Below, piece after piece: positions 54,345 through 62,528 of a DNA stretch of 64,000 bases. A program made the translations under genes and the position numbers. The notes beneath the pieces were generated by a model. The model worked only from the letters and a program-made list of their open reading frames with translations, did not search any database and was not told where the DNA came from. How positions within the stretch are numbered: position 1 is the stretch's first letter; the number at the start of each line of letters is the position of its first letter. Source of the DNA: Pedobacter ginsengisoli (GTDB lineage Bacteria; Bacteroidota; Bacteroidia; Sphingobacteriales; Sphingobacteriaceae); assembly GCF_030244015.1 (NCBI RefSeq), contig NZ_JASSYX010000003.1, positions 744,001 to 808,000 on the forward strand, read 5' to 3'.

Positions 54345-54647
54345 ATGTTGTTATATAATGTTACCTCGATAATAGAAGATGGCACCGCCGCACAGTGGCT
54401 GCAATGGATGCAGGATGAACATATCCCGAAAGTGATGGAAACCGGCAAATTCGTGTCTTACCGCCTGTTAAAAGTATTGGATTCTCCGAATGAAGGAGTT
54501 ACCTATTGTGCCCAGTATGTGGCTGAAAGCATGACTGAATACCAGCAGTATCAGGAAAAATTTGCACCCGGACTGCAGGCGGAAGTCTTTCAACGTTTTG
54601 AAACCAGAGTTGTATCCTTTAGAACCCTGATGGAGTACATTGCTTAA
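54345..54647 (+). CDS. DUF4286 family small protein
   Basis: A 100-residue cytoplasmic protein matching DUF4286, an uncharacterised family with a dimeric alpha/beta-barrel look (LYNVTSIIEDGTAAQWLQWM, HIPKVMETGKF, YCAQYVAES). I chose the ATG at 54345; a longer reading frame upstream would overlap the TPR gene by 80 bases. It ends 8 bases before rmlC. The -7 box just ahead suggests its own transcript start. Confidence 0.78.
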   Translation: MLLYNVTSIIEDGTAAQWLQWMQDEHIPKVMETGKFVSYRLLKVLDSPNEGVTYCAQYVAESMTEYQQYQEKFAPGLQAEVFQRFETRVVSFRTLMEYIA

Positions 54648-54655
54648 TCCGATAT

Positions 54656-55210
54656 ATGAATATTGTTAAAACCCCCATAGAAGATCTGATGGTTATATCG
54701 CCTAAGGTCTGGAAAGATAACCGCGGCTATTTTTACGAAAGTTTCAATGCAAAATTGTTTGCGGATGCGGGTATCAGTCATGACTTTGTACAAGACAATC
54801 AATCTTTTTCGCAAAAAGGAGCTCTGCGTGGTCTGCACGCTCAAAAACCTCCGTTCGCACAAGGCAAACTGGTACGTGTTATTTCGGGAAGTGTATTGGA
54901 TGTCGCTGTAGACATCAGGAAAAATTCCGCCACCTGCGGACAGCATTTCAGCATTGTACTAAGCGGGGAAAACCATAAACAACTATGGGTTCCTCCTGGC
55001 TTTCTGCACGGTTTTCTAACCCTCGAAGACCATACCATCTTTACTTACAAGGTAACCAGTTACTATGACAGGGAGTCGGAGATCGGGGTGATGTGGAACG
55101 ATGCTGACCTGAATATCAAATGGAATGACAATCTGACGCCTGAAGAACTGATCATCTCTGAAAAAGATCAGGTACTTCCTGTGTTTAAAGATTTCGCCAG
55201 CCCTTTCTGA
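54656..55210 (+). CDS. rfbC: dTDP-4-dehydrorhamnose 3,5-epimerase
   Basis: A 184-residue cupin-fold epimerase of dTDP-rhamnose synthesis. Visible family residues are GYFYESFN, FVQDNQSFSQKGALRGLHAQ (catalytic His), ISGSVLDVAVDIRK, LWVPPGFLHGFLTLED and the Tyr/Asp region near FTYKVTSYYD. The other rfb genes are not in the window. It follows DUF4286 by 8 bases and ends at a strong hairpin. Confidence 0.92.
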   Translation: MNIVKTPIEDLMVISPKVWKDNRGYFYESFNAKLFADAGISHDFVQDNQSFSQKGALRGLHAQKPPFAQGKLVRVISGSVLDVAVDIRKNSATCGQHFSIVLSGENHKQLWVPPGFLHGFLTLEDHTIFTYKVTSYYDRESEIGVMWNDADLNIKWNDNLTPEELIISEKDQVLPVFKDFASPF

Positions 55211-55211
55211 T

Positions 55212-55252
55212 GCTATAAATGCCTGACATTAAACATGTCAGGCATTTATAGC
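55212..55252. terminator. Bidirectional terminator between rfbC and the OmpA gene
   Basis: An 18-bp perfect stem (arms 55212-55229 and 55235-55252) closes a 5-base loop, TAAAC, between convergent genes that end at 55210 and 55263. AT-rich flanks occur on both sides, though no long T-run follows. Confidence 0.8.
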
Positions 55253-55262
55253 TAAGTTTAAA

Positions 55263-56105
55263 TTATTGTTTAATCAGATCATAAAGCTCATCAAGCTTCG
55301 GTGACAATACAATTTCAATCCTGCGGTTCTTACTTCTGCTTTCAGCAGTTGTGTTTGGCCCCAGGGGTTGAAATTCCCCCTTACCCGTTGCCGTCATCCG
55401 CACGGCCTCTACCTTACTGACCTCTGTCAGGTACCTGACTACCGAAGTTGAGCGCAGAACACTCAGGTCCCAATTGTCTTTAATCTGTCCAAGATTGGTG
55501 ATCTTTTGTGAATCCGTATGACCTTCAACAGCGATATTGATCTCCGGTTGTTGTTTCAGCACATCAGCCAGCTGACTCAGCGCCTGCTTACCTTTTTCAT
55601 CAATGATGATGCTTCCGGAGGGGAACAGCAGCTTATCCATCAGGGAAACGTATACTTTGCCGTTCCTGATTTCCACGGTCAGTCCATTCTTGGCAAAGCC
55701 CAGCAAAGCCTGCTGCAGTTTTTCCTTAAGCTGATTGGTGGCTTCATCACGTTTGCGCAGGATCTCTTCCACTTCCTTCAATCGCTGCTCACGCTTTTTA
55801 AGGTCACTGCTCAATTTATTGATCTCAGAGGAACTATTGCTGCGCAGCTTCGTATAATTGCTGTCCATCTCAGAATACCTGCTTTTAAGATCATTCAATG
55901 CACTGCTTAAACCAACAGTGTCTTTTCTAAGCCTGGCGATCAGGCCTTCCAGACTTTCATTCTTTTGCTGCGATTCAGTCCAGCCTTTACTCAATGAATC
56001 CTGTTTAGACAATAAAGACTTGTATTTTTTCGGGGATAAAATAACGCAGGAACTCCATGCGCTGACGGCCATCACGGCGAACAAAAACAAAATGATTCTT
56101 TTCAT
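55263..56105 (-). CDS. OmpA-family lipoprotein
   Basis: A 280-residue lipoprotein (lipobox AWSSC, about residue 19). A long coiled coil (about 40-145, many Lys/Glu/Leu heptads) precedes a C-terminal OmpA peptidoglycan-binding domain (about 160-270; LFPSGS, VEGHTDSQ, NWDLSVLRSTSVVRYL, SKNRRIEIV). It should tether the outer membrane to the peptidoglycan. It is the last gene on the minus strand before the hairpin, 43 bases after DUF2461. Confidence 0.87.
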   Translation of the reverse strand: MKRIILFLFAVMAVSAWSSCVILSPKKYKSLLSKQDSLSKGWTESQQKNESLEGLIARLRKDTVGLSSALNDLKSRYSEMDSNYTKLRSNSSSEINKLSSDLKKREQRLKEVEEILRKRDEATNQLKEKLQQALLGFAKNGLTVEIRNGKVYVSLMDKLLFPSGSIIIDEKGKQALSQLADVLKQQPEINIAVEGHTDSQKITNLGQIKDNWDLSVLRSTSVVRYLTEVSKVEAVRMTATGKGEFQPLGPNTTAESRSKNRRIEIVLSPKLDELYDLIKQ

Positions 56106-56148
56106 TAATATAGGATTGCTTTTCTAACAGTAATAAAATCTACCCTGG

Positions 56149-56811
56149 TCACTGGGCCATGGCATTTCTCAAAAATAGAATAAATGGGTAAACACTTTTA
56201 AAAGCATTTTTCAACTTATCAACGATTCCCGGATTCAGGAACTCTTCATCTTTAAGCTGATAGATCGCGATAAAGCTCTTCAACTTCAAAAGGTCAATCA
56301 GCGGATGATCATTTTCATAACCCTTCGGGGCCTTTTTTAATTTATCTTCTTCACTCAGCTTATAAAGCTTTTTAAAATCCCCGGCATTAATAATGTCCAG
56401 AAATTCTGAAGTATTATAATCAATCTCTTCTCTTATCTTTTTCAGCACCCCAGCCTCCGGCATCCAAAATCCTGCGGCAAAAAAGGAATTACCAGGCTGA
56501 ATGTGCAGGTAGTACTCAGGTTCGGGAACTCCTTTGCCTTTTACCCTGAATGAAGTACCGTAATTATTTTTATAAGGATCCTTGTTCTTGCTGAACCGCA
56601 CATCCCGGTAAATTCGCATTAAGCATTTCTTAGCAGGCATATCCGACGGAAATTCTCTGTCGACAGCAGCCAGTTCGGGAATGAGCAGAGTAATGAACGA
56701 CAGTACATCTTCCCGTGCCGCTTCGTAGCGGTCCTTATTTTCCGCAAACCATTCCCGGTTATTATTTTTTGCTACATCAGTTATAAATCCAAGGGTCTCA
56801 GGCTTAATCAT
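56149..56811 (-). CDS. DUF2461 family protein
   Basis: A 220-residue cytoplasmic protein with the DUF2461/TIGR02453 signatures: NNNREWFAENKDRYEAA, RIYRDVRFSKNKDPYKN, GFWMPEAGVLKKIREEI. The family is uncharacterised. Its ATG overlaps the DUF983 stop (ATGA), so the two genes are translationally coupled. Confidence 0.83.
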   Translation of the reverse strand: MIKPETLGFITDVAKNNNREWFAENKDRYEAAREDVLSFITLLIPELAAVDREFPSDMPAKKCLMRIYRDVRFSKNKDPYKNNYGTSFRVKGKGVPEPEYYLHIQPGNSFFAAGFWMPEAGVLKKIREEIDYNTSEFLDIINAGDFKKLYKLSEEDKLKKAPKGYENDHPLIDLLKLKSFIAIYQLKDEEFLNPGIVDKLKNAFKSVYPFILFLRNAMAQ

Positions 56812-57206
56812 GGTTTATCATAATAGGCATTATACTTTATTTTCGGAGATAGCCAATGTAATAAAATCACCCGTGAATACCGGTAATTAAATGGGGCCAA
56901 AAGTAAACAGCCTGTAAAAATTACCGTAAGATATAGCCAAAGTGATTCGAACTCGAGGTTTCCTCCGGAGAACACATACGTAGCAATGCCCAGGGCTATC
57001 ATTTCCGCACAATTCATTGCATAACTCACATACATAGCTGCATAAAAATATCCCGGTTCTATTTCAAACCGCTGACCGCAGTGCGCACAAACCGTATTGG
57101 TACGCTGAACATCAAGACCATAAAGACTGCCTGTAAAAATATTCCCTCTCCGGCATTGCGGACATTTGCCGTGAATGACCGCATGGAACTTAGATGTTTT
57201 GGGCAT
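56808..57206 (-). CDS. DUF983 family membrane protein
   Basis: A 132-residue protein. An N-terminal zinc-ribbon-like CPQCRRG and CAHCGQRF pair is followed by two membrane spans (about 55-75 and 88-110), the layout of DUF983. The family commonly sits in cytochrome oxidase clusters, as it does here. Its start overlaps the preceding small gene by 17 bases and its end overlaps DUF2461 by 4. Confidence 0.83.
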   Translation of the reverse strand: MPKTSKFHAVIHGKCPQCRRGNIFTGSLYGLDVQRTNTVCAHCGQRFEIEPGYFYAAMYVSYAMNCAEMIALGIATYVFSGGNLEFESLWLYLTVIFTGCLLLAPFNYRYSRVILLHWLSPKIKYNAYYDKP

Positions 57207-57444
57207 ATCCTGCAGATTTTTTACGGTATTTTAAATACCACAATACACCTATACCGGATATCATCAGATAAGGAATTACCAAAAGGTATATAATCCCTGC
57301 ATTCAGTCCCTTACCTTGTGTATTGCCATTCTTTGTACCCTGCTCTGCACTAATTGTACACATTGCACATTGTGCCTTGGCAGGGGGAACAGACGAACCC
57401 GCAAGCAGCAAAATAAGAATAAAAACAAATGCTGTCCTTTTCAT
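57190..57444 (-). CDS. Small CxxC membrane protein of the oxidase cluster
   Basis: An 84-residue protein with a signal peptide ending AKAQ, after which the mature chain begins CAMC, a CxxC-type pair, and a single membrane span (about 49-70) with a basic cytoplasmic tail. I do not know a named family. The position in the cox cluster and the paired cysteines at the start of the exported part suggest metal binding or thiol chemistry in oxidase assembly; that is inference. It overlaps DUF983 by 17 bases. Confidence 0.7.
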   Translation of the reverse strand: MKRTAFVFILILLLAGSSVPPAKAQCAMCTISAEQGTKNGNTQGKGLNAGIIYLLVIPYLMISGIGVLWYLKYRKKSAGYAQNI

Positions 57445-57473
57445 GCTACAAATATAAGGAAAGAAAATCTGGA

Positions 57474-58046
57474 CTAAAAATTATAATACGGAGAGATCAT
57501 CAGATAAACCACAACACCGGTAACCGCCACATACAACCAAACAGGATAGGCCCAGCGAACGATCTTCCTGTGCCGCTCCACCTGCATGCTGAAACCCCTT
57601 AAGAAACTGATCAGGATCAGCGGCAATACAACCACTGCCAAAATAATGTGTGTAATCAGAATAAAGAAATAAACATACCGGTATGCCCCTGTTGCAGCCA
57701 GCTCTGCGGCAGACAAAAGCCCGTTATGGTCTGCATCACCAAAGCGCGTATCCTTTTCATACAGATGGAAAAGAATGTAAAACACAAGAAATAATGCAGA
57801 CAGGACGAAAGTGATCACATTTGTCACTTTATGGGCCTGTATATTTTTTCGCTTAATGAAGATCAGCGAGATGATCAGAAGAATCGAACAGGTCGCATTA
57901 ATGCCACCAATGATATGCGGCAGCATATAAATAAAGGAAGGCCTGCCCTGAGGCGGAGGAATCATTTTTAAAGCAATGACAACCAGCAGAACTACTGCCG
58001 TCACGATCCAGATTAATCGTAAAAAAAACTTATCGTTAATATTCAT
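57474..58046 (-). CDS. DUF420 membrane protein (CtaM-like)
   Basis: A 190-residue protein with five membrane spans, of the DUF420 family; the related Bacillus protein CtaM is needed for maturation of heme-copper oxidases. Conserved histidines are visible (LPHIIGG, HLYEKD, LITHIILA, RHRKIVRWAYPVWLYVAVTGV). Between spans lies DADHNGLLSAAE (104-115), which fits the calcium-binding EF-hand loop pattern. It follows the SCO-like gene by 22 bases. Confidence 0.82.
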   Translation of the reverse strand: MNINDKFFLRLIWIVTAVVLLVVIALKMIPPPQGRPSFIYMLPHIIGGINATCSILLIISLIFIKRKNIQAHKVTNVITFVLSALFLVFYILFHLYEKDTRFGDADHNGLLSAAELAATGAYRYVYFFILITHIILAVVVLPLILISFLRGFSMQVERHRKIVRWAYPVWLYVAVTGVVVYLMISPYYNF

Positions 58047-58068
58047 AATAAATTAGTTACCGGAAGAA

Positions 58069-58776
58069 TTACCTTCCGTCTTCAATATTCCTCAATACCT
58101 CTGCGATCAATACCTTGATCTCGTCATCCAGCTTAGATAAATCTTCCTGCCTGTTTGAGTGGTAATAACCCCGGATCCGGTGCTGAGGGTCAACCAGCAC
58201 AAAATAATCGCTCAATAGAAAATGCTTGCGTCCCCTGCCATAAGCCTGATGCGCATCTATAAATAACTGATCATTTATAAATGAAAAAAGCTTAGTGCTG
58301 TCTCCGGTAAGGAGATCCCATTTTCCAGGCTTCGCGGAGAGGCTGTCTGCATATTTTGACAACACCTCAGGACGGTCATAAACAGGGTCAATGCTCATGC
58401 TCACAAAATGCACCATCTTATTGTTTGAATACCAGGCGTTAAATGCCTGCATTGCTTTGTTGGACAGCTTCACTGCCTCCGAAGACGGATGCGTATAGAA
58501 CGCATTAAAGACAACAATCTTGCCTTTATAACTATCCCAGTTGACAGATTTACCTGCCTGACTGATAAAATCAAGGCCCTTTGCTTCATGATATATGGTA
58601 TCAGCAATCGTTTTACCCCTTACCTCATGAAAGGAATGTCCATATTGTTTAGGCCCAAAAAAGGGTAACGGTTTATATCTGTTCTTGCCCTGATCCTGCA
58701 GTAAATAATATAAAAATCCTGGTACCGCTAATATGGTGACCAGGATCAGGATTTTTTTTATAGAAGCAGGCTTCAT
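58069..58776 (-). CDS. SCO-family protein without copper ligands
   Basis: A 235-residue membrane-anchored thioredoxin-fold protein of the SCO1/SenC family (anchor about 8-26; SMSIDPVYDRPEVLSKYA and YFVLVDPQHRIRGYY are typical). SCO proteins insert copper into subunit II through a CxxxC motif and a distal His. Here the segment that should hold the cysteines reads FYTHPSSEA (93-101), the protein contains no cysteine anywhere, and the distal-His place reads FLLSDYF. Copper binding in the usual way is therefore impossible. Its ATG overlaps the subunit IV stop by one base. Confidence 0.83.
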   Translation of the reverse strand: MKPASIKKILILVTILAVPGFLYYLLQDQGKNRYKPLPFFGPKQYGHSFHEVRGKTIADTIYHEAKGLDFISQAGKSVNWDSYKGKIVVFNAFYTHPSSEAVKLSNKAMQAFNAWYSNNKMVHFVSMSIDPVYDRPEVLSKYADSLSAKPGKWDLLTGDSTKLFSFINDQLFIDAHQAYGRGRKHFLLSDYFVLVDPQHRIRGYYHSNRQEDLSKLDDEIKVLIAEVLRNIEDGR

Positions 58777-59132
58777 TAAATAACAGGCATATGCACGTGC
58801 AGGTAACCCCCTTCGATCAGCATCAGTACAATAAAATACATGATGAATACGAATGAAACTGTTAATGCAAGCTGCAATCCGCGTTTCTCAAATTTCAGGT
58901 GCATGAAATACGCAACAATGTAAAAGGCTTTTAACAAAGTCAATACAATGTAGATATAGTTACCGGTATGTTGGGTAAGATGACCACTGGGAATTGCCCA
59001 TAGTGCAATGATAAATTCGACCACCGTAATCAGCAGTAAAATTACAAATACCTTCCAGATTTTACCCTTGGATAAACCTGCGTGATCACCGTGCTCGTGA
59101 CCGTCTTCTGTATGTGAGTGATGTTCAGACAT
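58776..59132 (-). CDS. Cytochrome c oxidase subunit IV-type protein
   Basis: A 118-residue protein with three membrane spans of the prokaryotic cytochrome oxidase subunit IV family (VILLLITVVEFIIALWAI, FYIVAYFMHLKFE). The N-terminus is strikingly His-rich, with six histidines in the first 17 residues (4, 5, 7, 12, 14, 17), which could bind metal. It lies 24 bases after subunit III and overlaps the SCO-like gene. Confidence 0.85.
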   Translation of the reverse strand: MSEHHSHTEDGHEHGDHAGLSKGKIWKVFVILLLITVVEFIIALWAIPSGHLTQHTGNYIYIVLTLLKAFYIVAYFMHLKFEKRGLQLALTVSFVFIMYFIVLMLIEGGYLHVHMPVI

Positions 59133-59156
59133 GATAATATTTTTATAAAATTACAA

Positions 59157-59864
59157 TTAAACCAAATAGAAGAATGTAAAAACAAATACCCATACTAAAT
59201 CTACAAAGTGCCAGTATAGTCCTACTTTCTCTACCATTAAATAATGGCCTTTCTTTTCGAAAGTTCCGTTAATGGTCATACATAAGATGATGATATTGAT
59301 GATCACCCCGCTAAACACGTGAAATCCGTGGAAACCGGTAATGGTAAAGAACAGGTTGGCAAACTGTTGTGCCGCCACCAGGGATACCGGTCCGTTAAAG
59401 AAATGCTTCAGTTCCTCTGCTGTAGGGATAGTTCCCCACCAGAAACCATCATGGTGCAGGTGAGTCCATTCAATAGCCTGACAGCCCAGGAACATTAACC
59501 CGCCAATAATCGTAGCAACCATCCACCAGATCACTTCTTTTTTAGAACGTCTGTGTCCGGCCTCAACAGCCAGTACCATAGTTACCGAGCTCATGATCAG
59601 GATAAAAGTCATGATACCAACGAAAACCAATGGAGCGCCATGTTCCGCTATTCCCGGAATGGACTGAAACACCTTATCAGGTGCAGGCCATGTAAACTTA
59701 CTGAAGCGCTGTGCTCCGTAGTAGATCAAAAGTGAGGAAAATGTGAATGCATCAGAAACCAGGAAAAACCACATCATAATTTTGCCGTACTCTACTGACC
59801 ACGGCGAGCGGCCTCCACTCCATGGAGTAGTTTTTACCTGATCTAATTGTGATAATGAACTCAT
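59157..59864 (-). CDS. Cytochrome c oxidase subunit III (second of two)
   Basis: A 235-residue membrane protein of the heme-copper oxidase subunit III family (MMWFFLVSDAFTFSS, GFHGFHVFSGV, GLYWHFVDLVWVFVFTFFYL). It has about five or six spans. The adjacent gene encodes a shorter relative, a duplication common in Bacteroidota oxidase clusters. The gap to it is 30 bases. Confidence 0.9.
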   Translation of the reverse strand: MSSLSQLDQVKTTPWSGGRSPWSVEYGKIMMWFFLVSDAFTFSSLLIYYGAQRFSKFTWPAPDKVFQSIPGIAEHGAPLVFVGIMTFILIMSSVTMVLAVEAGHRRSKKEVIWWMVATIIGGLMFLGCQAIEWTHLHHDGFWWGTIPTAEELKHFFNGPVSLVAAQQFANLFFTITGFHGFHVFSGVIINIIILCMTINGTFEKKGHYLMVEKVGLYWHFVDLVWVFVFTFFYLV

Positions 59865-59894
59865 TTTGTAAATAGTAATAGTTTGTTAAAAAAT

Positions 59895-60485
59895 CTAACT
59901 GTTCAAAAGTAAAAAAACATACAGATATATCCATAATATATCTATAAAATGCCAAAATATAGCCGCGACTTCCATCCGGAATTTACGCCTCTCAGAAGAG
60001 ATATTCAAATATGTGCCTACAATGGCGTTCAATAAAAAGCAAACCCCTGCAAAAATGTGTAATAAGTGAAATCCGGACACCACATAGATCATCGAAATCG
60101 CCGCATTATTATTAGAGAAAAAGGCCCCGGTTGCGACCAGCGTCGACCATGCGGATACCTGTAAGTACCCAAATAAGATCCCCAATACCAGAGTTGCCCA
60201 CAAAAGCCCCCGCTGTGCGCCTGTATTCCCTGCCTTTAACGCCCTTGAAGCCAGAAACAAACACAGACTGCTGACCAGCAGAACTGCTGTACTGTAAATG
60301 AACAGATCCGGCAATACCAGTCCGTGTCCCTTCCCTTTAGAGGCGGAGAACACAATATAGTAACTTGTCCAGCCGCCGAACATGATCATTGACGACACCA
60401 TGAACAGCCATACAATGAACTTTTTAGGTTTCAAATTTTCCTGAGCGTGGTTATTCAGATCCTGTTTATTTAATGTATGTACCAT
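59895..60485 (-). CDS. Cytochrome c oxidase subunit III (first of two)
   Basis: A 196-residue subunit III-family protein with five spans (FIVWLFMVSSMIMFGGW, VVSGFHLLHIFAGV, FWHFIDILWIYLYVFLLL). The characteristic His residues and the final FWHFIDILW are kept. It follows heme O synthase by 7 bases. How the two subunit III proteins divide the work is unknown. Confidence 0.88.
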   Translation of the reverse strand: MVHTLNKQDLNNHAQENLKPKKFIVWLFMVSSMIMFGGWTSYYIVFSASKGKGHGLVLPDLFIYSTAVLLVSSLCLFLASRALKAGNTGAQRGLLWATLVLGILFGYLQVSAWSTLVATGAFFSNNNAAISMIYVVSGFHLLHIFAGVCFLLNAIVGTYLNISSERRKFRMEVAAIFWHFIDILWIYLYVFLLLNS

Positions 60486-60492
60486 TTTAAAC

Positions 60493-61371
60493 TTATTTTC
60501 CTATAAAATCAAACAATAAAATCAATTGCACCAATGGCAGGTAAAAGAAAGAGCAAAACATTACCTTTCTCGCACTCGCCATATCCATATTTACCCACAT
60601 CTTAAATGCAAGCCAGGCAAAAATCAAGCCTGCTGCCAAAGAAACTCCAGCAATGTAATAACCTCCGAAGCCGTAGAACGTTGGCAATAAACTTACAGGT
60701 ATCAAAATTAATGCGCTCAAAAATGTAATGAAAGCACTGACTTTGTCCCGTTTAGTCGTAGGCAGCAGCCTGAACCCTGCCTTTTTATAATCATCATCCA
60801 ATACCCAGGCAATGGACCAAAAGTGTGGAAACTGCCATACAAACTGGATCAGAAAAAGTATCACCGCAATCCTGTCAATTTTACCATGTGCCGCTACATA
60901 CCCGATCAGCGGTGGCAAAGCCCCGGGTATCGCACCTACAAACACAGCTACCGGTGATTTCCTTTTTAAAGGAGTATAGGCAAATGCATATAAAAATATG
61001 GAAAATACCGAAAGCAGACCTGTTTCAATATTCAGCTTACCCAGCAGCCAGGTGCCCAGCATACCCATTACCAAACCGGATACCAGCCCCTGCCCGGTAG
61101 TCATGTGACCTGCCGGCATCGGCCGGTCCTTCGTTCTGGTCATCAGCTTATCAAGATCTACCTCGATTACTTCATTAAAGCAATTCGCCGCAGAAGTCAC
61201 CAGGAAACCACCTGCGATCAGGATCAGCCATTTCATCCAGTCAATACCCGGCACGGCCCCATCTATTGAAACCTTCGAACCGATCAAAAAAGTAACCGAT
61301 GCCGAAAACACAACCAGAAAAGTTAATCTGAATTTAATGAGTTTGGAGAAATCTGTTAAAAATTGTTTCAA
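60493..61371 (-). CDS. ctaB: Protoheme IX farnesyltransferase (heme O synthase)
   Basis: A 292-residue UbiA-family enzyme with about nine spans that converts heme B to heme O. The first aspartate motif is NCFNEVIEVDLDKLMTRTKDRP and the second DDDYKKAGFRLLP. I place the start at a TTG (61371), 7 bases after the heme A synthase stop: it gives the usual N-terminus KQFLTDFSKLIKFRLTFLV and length. A longer frame using an ATG at 61551 would overlap ctaA by 173 bases and add 60 unrelated residues. Confidence 0.88.
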   Translation of the reverse strand: MKQFLTDFSKLIKFRLTFLVVFSASVTFLIGSKVSIDGAVPGIDWMKWLILIAGGFLVTSAANCFNEVIEVDLDKLMTRTKDRPMPAGHMTTGQGLVSGLVMGMLGTWLLGKLNIETGLLSVFSIFLYAFAYTPLKRKSPVAVFVGAIPGALPPLIGYVAAHGKIDRIAVILFLIQFVWQFPHFWSIAWVLDDDYKKAGFRLLPTTKRDKVSAFITFLSALILIPVSLLPTFYGFGGYYIAGVSLAAGLIFAWLAFKMWVNMDMASARKVMFCSFFYLPLVQLILLFDFIGK

Positions 61372-61378
61372 GTTGTAT

Positions 61379-62446
61379 TTAGTTAATTCCCTGTTTGTAA
61401 GCTGCTGTTCTGTAAACCAGTAAATAAAGGTAATATTGAAGGCTGAATAAAAGCGTGCTGAATAAAATGTGTAACGCTTGCGCATAAGGCGGCAGTGCAA
61501 GATTTGACAGCAATAAACCAGTAATGATCTGCAGGACCAAAGTAATTGCAATTGAATTTATGACCATCAATGCCCCAGACTTTCCGCTGAACCTGTCTTT
61601 TGTCACCTTATAAATAATAATATTCAGCAGGAGCACCGCTATGGCCAGATCACGGTGTAAGGAGAAAATTCTCCCCACCCTGCTTAACCAGTTGTCCCGG
61701 TCAGCATACATCAGACTTTTGGATACCGCATCGACCGCCTCCCTTACTTCGGTGCCCAAAACGATCTGTACCACTGTGACAACTATTCCCAGAAAGATCA
61801 GTAATTTGAGCCAGAATACCTGCGCCATAACCACAGTCGGTTGTTTGTGCATTTGCACTGCATAATGATATGTATAGATCAGGATTGCCAATATCACCAG
61901 TGCAAGGAGCATATGTACGGTAACGATCCAGGCGACCAGGTTAGTGGAGACCACAATAGAGCCAAGCCACGCCTGAAAACCCACGATGATCAGATTTAAA
62001 AAACTAAGTGCAATTATCCTTTTCGCTGTTCTGCGATAAGTAAAAGAAAAAATCAGCAGGCCCAATAATAAAAATCCCGTCAAAGCGCCCATCAGTCTGT
62101 TTACATATTCCGTCCAGGTCTTTGCTGCATTGAATGTCTCCGGCTGCAGGATCGATACATCATGCCTGATGCTGTCTGCAAGCTGGGATTTACCCATTTT
62201 GTCAAGCGTCTTTGCGAAACGTTCATTCTTTGCTACCCGTTCCGCTACAAATTTCTCTTTATAATCAGCAGGAAGCTGGCTGACAGAAGTAGGCGGCACA
62301 TATTGATCAAAACACTTTGGCCAATCCGGACAGCCCATACCAGAACCTGTACTGCGTACGATCCCGCCTGCCAGAATTAGCAAAAGGGTTACTACAATTG
62401 TCGTAAGGTTTAGCCTGATAAATCTCTCTTCAGATTTAGGAACCAT
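61379..62446 (-). CDS. ctaA: Heme A synthase (COX15/CtaA family)
   Basis: A 355-residue, eight-span enzyme that oxidises heme O to heme A. The signatures GGIVRSTGSGMGCPDWPKC, YVNRLMGALTG, the paired histidines in TVHMLLALVI and SLHRDLA, and HILFSTLLFS are present. It is followed by ctaB after 7 bases, and a terminator separates it from the upstream subunit I gene. It must therefore have its own promoter or rely on read-through; no exact TAnnTTTG box is seen in 62447-62528. Confidence 0.9.
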   Translation of the reverse strand: MVPKSEERFIRLNLTTIVVTLLLILAGGIVRSTGSGMGCPDWPKCFDQYVPPTSVSQLPADYKEKFVAERVAKNERFAKTLDKMGKSQLADSIRHDVSILQPETFNAAKTWTEYVNRLMGALTGFLLLGLLIFSFTYRRTAKRIIALSFLNLIIVGFQAWLGSIVVSTNLVAWIVTVHMLLALVILAILIYTYHYAVQMHKQPTVVMAQVFWLKLLIFLGIVVTVVQIVLGTEVREAVDAVSKSLMYADRDNWLSRVGRIFSLHRDLAIAVLLLNIIIYKVTKDRFSGKSGALMVINSIAITLVLQIITGLLLSNLALPPYAQALHILFSTLLFSLQYYLYLLVYRTAAYKQGIN

Positions 62447-62458
62447 GTGTAAATGATT

Positions 62459-62509
62459 AAAAAAAATGAGGTATCTGTTGTAAGTATTTACCTACTGCAG
62501 ATACCCCAT
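62459..62509 (-). terminator. Intrinsic terminator after ctaD
   Basis: On the minus strand the stem GGTATCTG (pairing 62470-62477 with CAGATACC at 62498-62505, extended by three pairs after one mismatch) is followed directly by a run of eight T (62459-62466). It lies 20 bases after the subunit I stop. Confidence 0.75.
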
Positions 62510-62528
62510 CTTATTATAAACTATTGTA

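Noticed and set aside
61372..61551. Upstream extension of heme O synthase to an ATG at 61551
   Set aside because: The 60 extra residues overlap ctaA in another frame and do not resemble the family; the TTG at 61371 gives the expected N-terminus.
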